Assembly (NCBI RefSeq): GCF_901709675.1
Contig: NC_051098.1
Location: forward strand, 5,840,000-5,903,999
Direction: 5' to 3'
DNA: 64,000 bases
Origin: Syngnathus acus
Lineage: Eukaryota > Chordata > Actinopteri > Syngnathiformes > Syngnathidae
This document shows, piece after piece, positions 31,201 through 41,757 of this stretch. The notes below the pieces were generated by a model. The model worked only from the letters and a program-made list of their open reading frames with translations, did not search any database and had not been told where the DNA came from. The translations under genes and the position numbers were made by a program. Each line of letters starts with the position of its first letter. Within the stretch, counting starts at the first letter, position 1.

Positions 31201-34200
31201 CTGCCCTGCAAAGGAAAAGGTGACATTTCCGACATCTCATCTGGTGGTTGACATGAGAAAATCCCCATTCTTGATGTAATTGTCTTTTACAATGCAGGGT
31301 CCAGAGGCATCCGTTTGAGCGAATAGCCACACCTTTCCAGGTGTATAGCTGGACGTCACCACAGGTCGACCATGCAATGGACTGTGTTCGAGCCGAGGAC
31401 GCCTACACTTCCCGTTTAGGTTATGAAGAGCACATACCAGGACAGGTACGGCTACTAGTTTGTCACAACATTAGACCTGCTGCTTACTGCGAGACTGAAT
31501 GTGACGCAACTGTTGTGTAGTGTTGCAGGGTTCTGCAACTACTTTTCAAGGGTAGCTGACTGTCGTCAGTAAGCTGTGATTTGATTTGGAATTTGAATTG
31601 CAGGTGATTAGCGTCACAACGTCAACTATAACAGCAAACAAAAAAGGGTCATGTTGTGTCCCGTAATCTTTTCTGGTTACTAAGCCAGATCCAGCTGATT
31701 GCTGCCAAGCTGCACCAATACAGTAATGCTTTAGAAATAGCTGGAAGACAAAGTGTGGAGCATGTGTGTTGATGAGATTCAAGATTCAAGAATTTTTATT
31801 GGCCATGTTTGAGCGTGCCAAACAAGTGCAGTCAATGAATGGGACTATCATTGCCAGCTGTCTCTCAAATATCCACACACTCCTCTTCATTCTCGCCTGT
31901 TTCTTCTGCTGCAGAGGCTAGGACAATCACTTTTTTCCCTTGACAGTTACAGTATATTGTTTGTGGTTAAATACAATGTACATGCCGCCTTAAGCTGCTG
32001 TTTCATGATATGATTAGAACGAGTTAGTTATTTTTTCAAAGTTGTGTGGGTGAGGGTCTGTAATTTGTTCATGATTGTACGGTTGCACCGCTCTGTGTGC
32101 AAGTGGGCATAAGATATGCTTACTCTTGAGATCCTACAGGAGTCTCATATAATGATTTCTGCCTTTATGAAACATTAATGTCCCATTTTGGTTGAAATGT
32201 ACAGATGTATTCATTTAACAACTCGTTTTTGCTTATCTTCAGACTAGAGATTGGAATGAGGAGCTGCAGACGACAAGAGAGCTTCCTAGGAAGAATCTGC
32301 CTGACCGCCTGTTAAGGGAACGGGCTATTTTCAAGGTACTATTGTACTGCATGAATTGTATCATCGAGATTGTTTTATTTACCAAGGATACATATTAGGC
32401 TAATTTTTCCAATTTCACCATTCTGAAAAGTCACATTACCCCACCATCACCACCACACACACACACAAACATTTGCCCAGGAAACAGGTTCTTGGATCTC
32501 ATTAGGCTGAATATACAGTTAAATTGTTTGTGTAAACAGGATAGTTAGAAAAAATATGTATAAATGAGGACATCGTCACACCTTAATCGTAAATAAATGA
32601 CCACTGCCACTGTTTTGTCTAAAATTCTTCTCAATTTTCTTCTCTTTGCAGGTCCACAGCGACTTTGCAGCAGCGGCCACACGCGGCGCCATGGCAGTCA
32701 TCGACGGAAACGTAATGGCCATCAATCCCGGTGACGAAACGCACATGCAGATGTTCATCTGGAACAACATTTTCTTCAGCCCGGGCTTTGACGTGCGGGA
32801 CCATTATCGTGAGCTGGGCGGGGACGCCGCCGCCCATGCCGCACCCACCAATGACTTGAATGGCGTGAGAGCTTATGGGGCAGTGGATGTGGAGGGACTC
32901 TACACACTGGGCACAGTGGTGGTGGATTACCGAGGCTACCGTGTCACCGCCCAGTCAATCATCCCTGGCATCCTGGAACGCGAGCAGGAGCAGAGCGTCA
33001 TCTATGGCTCCATTGACTTTGGAAAGACAGTTGTGACCCACAGCAAATACCTTGAGCTTCTGGCCAAGACCAGCAGGCCCCTCAAAGTCAGTAGCACAAA
33101 TGTTTGCTCAAAACAGCTTATTTAGACACAATTTATTTCTCAGTGTCCACATCCACAAGTACCTACATTTATATAGTCAATATTATAAAGACCGATAACC
33201 TAATGGGCGATAATGCAATACCTCATTTTAACGATCACCTGTTCTGGGTTGTCCTCTCAGGTCCAGAGGTACAATGTGCTCAACGAGAAGAACGAGGCTG
33301 TGGAGCTTTGCTCATCGGTCGAATGTAAGGGCATCATCGGAAATGATGGCCGTCACTATATTCTGGACCTTCTTCGCACCTTCCCGCCTGACCTCAACTT
33401 CCTTCCTGTGGAGGGAGAGGAGTTAGCGCCAGAGTGTCAGCGTCAGGGTTACCCCCGCCAGCACCGCCACCGCCTCGCCTGCCTTCGCCAAGAACTCATT
33501 GAGGCCTTTGTTGAGCACAGGTTAGTGTTTGTCCTCGCTTCTGCTGTTCAGTAACACACCATACCTGCAATAATAGTGGATTATGTCCCTTCTTAGATAC
33601 CTTCTCTTTATGAAGATGGCTGCACTTCAACTCATGCAACAGAAAGCTAACAAGGATGCCAACAGGAACGAAAAAACCCCAGCCATCACTCAAACGTCCC
33701 AAACAGAGACCAATGCTGATGCAACGCAAACCGCAGCTTCAGATTCAAGCACGCTAGGTTCTACAGATGGCCCGGTCCAAACGGACAGCGGCCTCATTGG
33801 GACTGATGGGGAGGAAACACCTTCAAAGGCCACAAATGGTCCTTTGGAGCCGACAGCAGCACAGAATGGGGAGTGCAAGAGCCCACTGGAGGGTAAGGTG
33901 CTTGAGGAAAGTATTCCAGGATTAGCTCAGGCCAAAGAGCTAGCGGAGACCTTAGTTGCCGAAGATGGATCTGGTATTGGTACGTCTAAAAATCTCAAAG
34001 GCTGGGACAGCTACTCTGGTGGATAGTCGCAATGAGAGAAGTAGTTTTGGTGTTATGAGTGTCGGAAAGAACATCCCTTCACTTTTTTTCTAAGCAGCTT
34101 CAATCCACCTGAGTAGCTGTGCCTGCTCAGTCCTCAGCCTGCATGGCGAAAGAGTGTTGGCCCTCAATCCCTGTCACTTTTCCAGCCTGCTGAGTGAAAT

Positions 34201-37200
34201 AACTAAAACCAATCATACTCTTACTGTGTAGTACCACTTAAAATGTCCAAATGTCTTTGGATGTCTGATTTGTTCACTTCGTCCTGTATAATGTGCATGT
34301 TGACACTTTTCCTTTCTTAAGTGGGGTTGAGTTTGCACTGATACACCACAGTGTTGTTTGCATGTTGTGTTTAATGTACAGATTGATTGACAAAATAATA
34401 TCAAATTGACATTTCACCTCACTGACCAATATTTTTACTCGTCGTTTTCAAACAGACCCCAAAAGCCGTGAGGTCGTCCTCAATGCCTGCAAGGCAGTTG
34501 GCTCCATCAGCAATACGTCTTTTGACATCCGCTTCAACCCTGATATCTTCTCTCCAGGTAAGATCGGACAGTATGTTTAATTTGTTGAATTATGTCAATC
34601 CACAATTATTTATTTTGGCTTTATAGTGCAATTCATGCCTTTTATTAATTTGTTTGCTCAGATGCAACTCACTGTAGTTGCAGTTCACTGACTTGTTCCA
34701 TCATGCTGTCAGGAGGCTACTCCATCTATTTTACCTCCTTGGCTGTTAATAGTTAATGCGTGTTGTTGAACCAGGAGTGCGTTTCCCAGACGACAGCGCA
34801 GAAGACATCCAGAAGCAAAAGCAGTTACTCAAAGATTGTGCTGCCTTCCTTGTTTCCTGCCAGATTCCATCACTGGTGAGTGATACTATGAACTGTAGTC
34901 ACTTACTTTGTTTAGATTTCTTTTAGAGGTCAAGTCTGAATGATGTATGTTCTGACTAGGTTAAAGACTGTTTGGACCAAAGTGCTCTGCCCATGGATGG
35001 AGCCACTCTGACAGAGGCCTTGCACCAGCGAGGCATCAATTTACGCTACTTGGGCACCGTACTGGAGTTTGTGGACAAGACTCCTGCCAGATCCCAGCTG
35101 GAACACATCTATGTAGGTCTAATATTGTAGCACTTGTAGCACTTGCAAATACTTTGCATTGACATACGAATAATCACATGGTGTAAGAGATGAAGCAGAT
35201 TTAATGTGGGACTGGGATTAAAAATGTTGCAGGGGAGCTAATACAGCAAAATTCTTCTGCAGACAATAATACAGCCTATAGCGAGTCAAGTCTAGAGAGA
35301 CAAGTAAAATTTAGTGGCTCCTTTTTGTTAAGTGAAATCCCGAAATGTTTTTTTTTTTTAGATAAAAACAATTTGGAAAGTTGAAAAAAGTCAGTCCTTT
35401 TTTATTTTTTTTATTTATTTTTTTAATAAATATTCTTAGACATTACGGATGCTTACACAATCAAGTATTGACAAAACCTGCCATTTTTAGGGTAGGATCA
35501 GCTGCTGAGTATAACTAGCAAAAATCAGTTTAATCTAAAGTAATCAGTAGAGTAACAAAGTTACTTTTTCAAAGTATGCCCAGTCACACATGCTTGTGTG
35601 TGAAAATATTTTTCTTTCATATCCTCTGTAACTGGATTTGATGGTTACCATTGAACCATTTTTTCCTTTTTCATCTTTAGAGAATAGGAATCATTGAACT
35701 GATCACCAGATGTGCAAAACATATTTTCAAGACGTACCTCCAGGTTGGTGGCATTCTTTCGAAATAGTAGTTTTAGCAGTTTTGCAGTTGTTGTTTTGAC
35801 AAAAAAAAAAAAACTTTAAAATCATATATTTGTTTTTGTTTTCCTCGTGAAGGGTGTGGAGCTGTCAGCTCTCTCTGCCGCTGTAAGCCATTTCCTAAAC
35901 TGCTTCTTGAGTTCCTTCCCGGATGCCATTGGACACCTACCGGCCGACGAGCTTGTGTCGCGCCGCAAAAGCCGCAAGCGGCGCAACAAGATTCCTGGAA
36001 GTGGCGACAACACAGCATGGGCCAGCCTAACGCCCGGCGAGTTGTGGAAGAACATCTCCTCGGAGGCGCGGAGCTACTATCACTTCACCATTCAATGGTA
36101 ACAACTAATTTGGGTGTGTCCTACCTGAGTGAAGACATCATGATTAAATCATCTCCTCGCTTCCGCAGTGAAAATGTGGACCAGGTGGTGGAGAAATACA
36201 GCCTTCAGAAAATCACTTTGCTCAGAGAAATATCAATCAAAACAGGCATCCAGGTAGGTTTTCGTTTCTCCCTCTAAAAAAGTCTTTATAACGTTTTAAC
36301 ATTTTGGTCTGCTCTCCAGATTCTGATCAAGGAGTATCACTTTGACAGTCGCCACAAGCCCACCTTTACAGAGGAGGACATCCTTAATATTTTCCCTGTT
36401 GTAAAACACGTCAACCCCAAAGCCTCAGATGCCTTCCACTTTTTCCAGAGTGGGCAGGCCAAGGTCCAGCAAGGTAAGACCCACTTTACTCCTTGCACCT
36501 GGTTCACACCAAGATTCATCGATACATTTTGTTTATTGCATCAGGTTTTGTTCATAGTTTTATCTGGACTATGTTGTAATTGTTTTCTAACAAATCAAAC
36601 GTTGTATCTCAATATACATTTGAAGTTATGACTTGGTAGTGAATGTCATTTATTACCCTGGAAAGAAAAACATTTGTTGATTTGAACATTGGTCTATTAG
36701 ACTATGAAATATTTTTTGGGGGGGGGAGGTGGGCAGCCTGTGTTTAAAATGATTTTAGCATGCCTGATTGTAGTTGGGTACATTGTAGTTGCCTAGAGCT
36801 ATGTCTTTATATTATGATTAAAAACTCTTCTTTTTTTTTTTGGACTTTCTAGGATTTTTGAAGGAGGGGTGTGAGCTGATCAATGAGGCCCTCAACCTTT
36901 TCAACAACGTATATGGCGCAATGCACGTGGAGATTTGTGCCTGCCTGCGCCTCTTAGCTCGCCTTAATTACATCATGGGGGACCACGCTGAGGTATACAC
37001 TGGCAATTAAATGAATCACAACAACTGTGTCCCAATTCAGGGGCCATACCCTTCCCAAGACCAATTCGAGTGTCTATAGAGGCGCCTCTAAATTTTGGCA
37101 ATTCCATATGTAAGCGTATGACTTTTATTACATCTTTAGAAATGAAAAGGTATAGAAAGAAGGCTCAGTTTGTGACCTGCTTTAAAAGGAATCATTGCTT

Positions 37201-39462
37201 TTTAGACTGTGTTGTGATGCATTGGGCTTCTAAGCGGTGTAGCAACTAAATTAGCAAACATTTTCACATTTGTGTCCTATTGATTTTACTTTCTAAATGA
37301 CCTTCTCCTACTTGTCTGCAGGCACTCAGCAACCAACAAAAGGCTGTTCTCATGAGCGAAAGAGTTCTCGGCATCGAACACCCCAACACAATTCAAGAAT
37401 ATGTAAGTTGTCCTGTCTGTTGTTGAAAGTTGTTCTGCTGGTGCCATACTTGTCTTAAATTGCTCTACTTTTTTTGCTCCCCAGATGCATTTGGCTTTGT
37501 ACTGCTTTGCTAATGGACAGCTGTCCACGGCATTGAAGCTGCTTTACAGAGCTCGATACCTCATGCTGCTGGTGTGCGGTGAAGACCACCCGGAGATGGC
37601 ACTGTTAGATGTAAGTTCTACCTGAAGCAACAATGTTGATTGGTTTTGTCCAAGATGGATATTCAGGATTGGTACCTCACAAATTGAGTACATCAAAAGT
37701 TAGAGAGTGCAGACCTACGCAAAGGAAAAATTCCTGACATGCATGGCTGTGTATTGCCATCAACTCGAGCAGTGGTTCTTAACCTTTTTCCTTGTTCGCA
37801 CCCCATTCAATTCACCAACCAGTTCTCGCACCCCTAACCTAACTTTAACCCTAAATAATTATTATAATAATAATTGGTTTACTTTACAGCTTAATTAGCA
37901 TTATCCCTAATGCCAATTAACACAATGACTTCTTCATTTCCAGAATCTTTCACTTTTTTTGGTTACCTGACCATTATCCCCGAAAAATTGTAAATTTCCC
38001 CCAGGGTATCCTCGCACCCCCTAGGAAGCATTCTCGCACCCCCGGTTAAGAACCACTGAACTAGAGCAATTTGCTCAGTCCTATCTGGCCCCACTTTAAG
38101 TGGAATGACATCAAATTATTAAATTTGCACCAGTTTTCAGATGCCCCCCCATTAAATGGGCTCTTGCCATTACTCCAATAATTTCAATGATTAGCCATGT
38201 AGTTTGTGTGTAACAAATAAGATCTCTAATTCTAAAAATGATCACAATAAAAATAAAATTGTCATTTGTACTTCGAACCACTTTTGCTGGGGTATGCAGG
38301 CCAAGAAGCTGATGTCAAATGTTCTATCCCGAGGTGGTCAAGTATGTGCTACTATAACAATGTAATTTAACACAAATGACAGAGTTTGGCGGTCAAATCT
38401 CATTATATAGATTTGTAAATGTATTGTTGAAGTATTTTAAATGTCTCAGGTGACTGAGTCAGCTCAGTGGGGTATAACTAATAAAAAAAAGTTAAGTTCT
38501 GCCTCCAATGTCCAACTTTGAGCAGGTTATACAACTGTTATTGTTGTTTTCAGAGTAACATCGGCTTGGTACTGCACAGCGTGATGGAGTACGATTTATC
38601 TCTGAGATTCTTGGAGAACGCTCTGGCCATCAACTCAAAGTACCATGGATCACGGTCACTCAAAGTAGCGCTCAGGTGGGGACTGATAATATCACTTATT
38701 TACATTCATATGGTTTCATATACGGTGGTGAGACAGTCTTTGTTTTTCTGTCCAGCCATCATCTTACTGCTAGGGTTTACGAAAGCAAAGCGGAGTTCCG
38801 CTCGGCGCTACAGCATGAAAAGGATGGCTACACGATTTACAAGAACCAGGTATTAGAGATCTCTGCTCTACAGTTCCTTATTTGGATGGCTCCGTATTAA
38901 ATACGTGTTATGCGCAGATGGGCGAGGCTCACGAGAAAACCAAGGAAAGCTCAGAGTACCTGAAGTGCCTCACCCAACAGGCTGTGGCTCTGCAAAGAAC
39001 AATGAATGAGATCTACAAAAATGGCTCCAGTGCCAGCATCATGCCCCTTAAGGTGACTTTGAGGAACTGTCTGTTTTTGTCTCATTGATAAGAAACTCTA
39101 AGCAATGCTTTTTTTCTCCTCATCTTGTTGATTAGTTCACTGCTCCAAGCATGCCCCACATCCTGGAACAACTCAACATCATCAATGGCATCATTTTTAT
39201 CCCTCTAAGGTATGTACACAACCAAGAAAAATATTATAAACTTAAGAGAAAAATACTCATCTGACAGCCTTTTAACTAATTTCTGAATTGCTTTTGGAAA
39301 TTAGAGGATTGATACGTTGTTTCTTTCAGCCAAAAAGATCTAGAGAACCTGAAAGCTGAGGTGCAGCGACGGCAGCAGCTGCAGGAGTCAGAAAAGAATG
39401 AGCTGCTGGAGAAGAGTGAGCAGCCCTCGCTGGAATTAGTGGACAAAATTCCTGTCGATTAA
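25281..39462 (+). CDS. cluh: Clustered mitochondria protein homolog CLUH, complete, 27 coding exons, 1390 aa
   Basis: Exons: 25281-25419, 29175-29356, 29444-29615, 29792-29935, 30027-30154, 30282-30436, 31094-31219, 31298-31445, 32243-32335, 32652-33086, 33261-33520, 33597-33979, 34456-34557, 34775-34875, 34960-35112, 35681-35743, 35853-36097, 36169-36253, 36320-36473, 36853-36992, 37322-37402, 37485-37610, 38554-38675, 38756-38849, 38918-39052, 39136-39209, 39330-39462 (TAA). All phases agree. The start ATG has a strong context (GACCATGG). Order: variable N terminus; ubiquitin-like CLU_N region (about 85-165, [11 protein letters not shown]); central CLU domain (about 390-640, [16 protein letters not shown]); a variable S/T-rich acidic linker (about 680-780); eIF3-p135-like region (about 790-930); TPR repeats (about 1080-1300, [17 protein letters not shown]). 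CLUH binds mRNAs of nuclear-encoded mitochondrial proteins in the cytosol and controls mitochondrial distribution and metabolism. The 1309-residue human protein is somewhat shorter, mainly in the linker and termini. Confidence 0.97.
26030..26195 (+). CDS. cluh: Candidate alternative first coding exon of cluh
   Basis: An ATG at 26030 opens a frame beginning [13 protein letters not shown], 610 bp beyond the annotated first exon. It stays open to two possible donors, AAG|GTGCGT after 26147 and CTG|GTGAGT after 26195. Both leave one base (phase 1), which is what exon 2 at 29175 needs. A stop at 26012-26014 closes the frame upstream. The local sequence is GC-rich like a promoter region. The start context is weak (C at -3), so this may instead be a noncoding alternative exon or chance. 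No family domain is expected in this variable part of CLUH. Confidence 0.45.
26691..26850. repeat. Degenerate interspersed repeat of a common fish type
   Basis: It starts TAGGGCTGGACGATTAATC and continues with AATAATCGTGATTTTGATTC. This resembles the teleost repeat TAGGGCTGGGCGATTAATCG. It lies in the first cluh intron. The right end is not defined. Confidence 0.5.
31774..31850. mobile_element. Short retroelement-tail-like fragment
   Basis: The word GATTCAAGATTCAAGAATTT followed by TTATTGGCCATGTTTGAG resembles the 3' end of a common fish retroelement. It lies in cluh intron 8 (31446-32242). Only the tail is recognisable, so family and orientation are uncertain. Confidence 0.4.
37770..38058. 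mobile_element. hAT-type MITE with 8-bp target-site duplication
   Basis: The ends are perfect 15-bp terminal inverted repeats: CAGTGGTTCTTAACC at 37770 and GGTTAAGAACCACTG ending 38058. The flanks AACTCGAG (37762-37769) and AACTAGAG (38059-38066) match at 7 of 8 positions, the hAT duplication length. The 289-bp interior repeats TCGCACCCC-like words and has no coding capacity. It sits in cluh intron 22 (37611-38553), well away from both splice sites. Confidence 0.9.
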
Positions 39463-39579
39463 TGTCCCAGTGTGCTCAACATAGTTATTTTTTGCGTTAC
39501 AAAGGGTGAAGACTGTGCCGTAACAGTCTTGTCATTATGCCCGCCGACCCAGGAACTGAGCAAACTATATCAGCGTTGA

Positions 39580-39585
39580 AATAAA
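39580..39585 (+). promoter_or_regulatory. cluh: Candidate cluh polyadenylation signal
   Basis: A canonical AATAAA lies 118 bp downstream of the cluh stop codon. Its position suits a short 3' UTR. Longer alternatives cannot be excluded from sequence. Confidence 0.5.
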
Positions 39586-39603
39586 GAAAAAACACCGTAA
39601 CTG

Positions 39604-39652
39604 GGATATGCAGTATGTGTCAAGCGTAAAGAGGATATGCAGTATGTGTCAA
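39604..39652. repeat. Tandem duplication in the cluh 3' region, 29-bp period
   Basis: GGATATGCAGTATGTGTCAA occurs at 39604 and again at 39633. It lies just downstream of the first AATAAA after the cluh stop, so it is either 3' UTR or downstream flank. Confidence 0.85.
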
Positions 39653-41499
39653 GGGTCCACACACACACTGTATGATGTGTAGAACAGAGGAAAACTGAGC
39701 AAGCAGGCAATTCCTACAACCATCCAATCCATGTAACATGCAGTGTTGGAAAACCCTGCCACGAGATGTAAAATAATCTGTTTGCATTGGAGCAAGAGAT
39801 CCCACTTGTGGACTCAAGACCAAGGGTGACGCTCTGTACCAGAGCCTTATCTGTTGTGTTACAAGCTCGGCTAGTTTCGTACCTGCAGTGCTGTTGGATA
39901 ATGACCACATGTTACTCCCTAAAAGAGCCTTGAAGAGGCAAGTGATCCTAGGCAACCCTCTCCTGTGCACTAAAATCAGATTGGAAAATAATGAACAGTG
40001 GGCCTTGTATTTGTAAGAATGTACTGCTCTTCATTACTCACGCCCTCAATGGTACTTTAATTGAATCTCGTCATTTGTGCTACCTGCTGAGTCTTGCAAG
40101 CAAACGGTGAAAATTGGGCTGCTTTGCTGGATATATACATGTATTTTTTTCCCTTTCGGTGAAACATACACAGGAAACTTAAAGTGACATTTTAGACCTG
40201 TTAATTTAAGCCATGACTGTTTTATAGCAAATGTATAGAATGGAGAAATATGTATAAATCTATATCAGATGTAACCACATTTTTGCATCCTGAAAACGAT
40301 CCATAAACCGTCCTCTTGAAAGCAATTTCTTCCATGTACTAACAACTGTGTTCAATCTATTTTTACACATTGAGAAGGCTGTGCAATTATGTTTGTATGT
40401 GTGACTTTTTTTTTGTGAGTCTTTGTGTAATCCAACAGGACCGCTGACGAGAGGTGTGATATGAACATTGGCTTTTATTTTTCTATATGCATAGTTGACA
40501 TCAAATTAACATTCTCATTTTTGGACATGTGCTCAACATTGGTTGTAGTGACTGGGCCTAGTTTTACGTGTGCACTCTTCTTCCAAAATTGGATTGTCAT
40601 GTTTTCACATGTATGCAGCCCAGAGAACAGTACATAGAAATATGACTACATATTTTCAGCACCAACGGAAATGGACAAAAAAGGGCTATCTTGATTGAGA
40701 TGTACCAACAAAAACAATAAGACTGACAGTTTGCGCTTGTATACATGTGATGTAACTTGATTAAAGCAATATAGAGTTGGTGCTGAAAATATTTAAAAAT
40801 CAAAGATCGAGTGACAAAAATAGGCTACATTTAAAGATACAAGATGAACTGCTCAGTCAAAGGGAGTCATTGCAATCGAGTCAAAAGTGAGGAAGGCGAT
40901 GAATATTTTCTTTATAAAAGTGATTTATGCATCTTAATTGTGGTTTTGTCTTATTCACTTGTATTCTCTATCTGATTTCTGTTTTGACCAATGCCCCCGG
41001 ATTACTACCAATAAATGTCCATAAGGGGGCACGCTAGCCCGTTGCATAACAAGGAACTTCGACTTGATTACGTTTTTTAATCAGTAGTTCGCTTCTGATA
41101 ACGAGTGAAAAATGTTTTAACCATATATCTTACTTTCGTTTATTATAGTCAGTCTGCTTTTCTTAATAACTAATATTTCACTTAGTGTATACAGTATATT
41201 CTGTTGAAACACGGTAGAAATAACTCCTTAAACAAAACAGACATCAGTGGGATTAAGAAAAGTGTGACTGACCTGCATCTGAATAAAAATGTATGAAATT
41301 AAATGACTGGCACAAATTTAGATACGGGAATAACAATCCTTTGTGGGGTGCAAAACATGAACTGCTAACAGAAAAACATGAACGAACGTTGAACATGAAT
41401 CATAATTCAAATAAAAACTATCTAGGAGCACCATTTTGCATTTACAATGCGTGCAAATAGATTTTCAGTGTTTCAAATAAACGTTTAAAATAGTGCCAA

Positions 41500-41757
41500 A
41501 GGTTGTAGTGCCCCCCCTCCCCTGTCAAGGACGTGCGCGCTCCCGCCTCTCCGTGAACGCGAATTCCGTGCGCGCCCCCGAGACAAGGCGAATGCGGTAG
41601 CCTACGAAAAAACAAGCGAGCGGCGCCGGAGACACTAGAGGGGCGCAGTTTACTTCCAGCTAACAAGATCTCAATTTGGAGCGCACATTTCACGCCCCGC
41701 TGGGTTGTGTTGCTGCCGGAGAGTGTTTTGGATATATTCGTGGACAGAGACAATAGG
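41500..41757 (+). promoter_or_regulatory. pafah1b1: pafah1b1 promoter region and 5' noncoding exon 1
   Basis: This stretch is markedly CpG-rich against AT-rich flanks, as expected for a housekeeping promoter. It ends with a strong donor, AATAGG|GTAAGT, at 41757/41758. The next recognisable exon on the strand is the 5'UTR/coding exon at 46081. No coding sequence is needed here because the LIS1 start codon lies in that next exon. The transcription start is not resolvable. Confidence 0.6.

Larger units (their letters stand above)
39463..41500 (+). other. cluh 3' UTR and intergenic DNA before pafah1b1
   Basis: AATAAA at 39580-39585, about 120 bp after the stop, is the nearest polyadenylation signal. 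A 29-bp-period duplication of GGATATGCAGTATGTGTCAA follows at 39604-39652. ATTAAA near 40758 and AATAAA near 41011 are further candidates if a longer UTR is used. No other gene is recognisable before the GC-rich region at about 41500. Confidence 0.6.
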
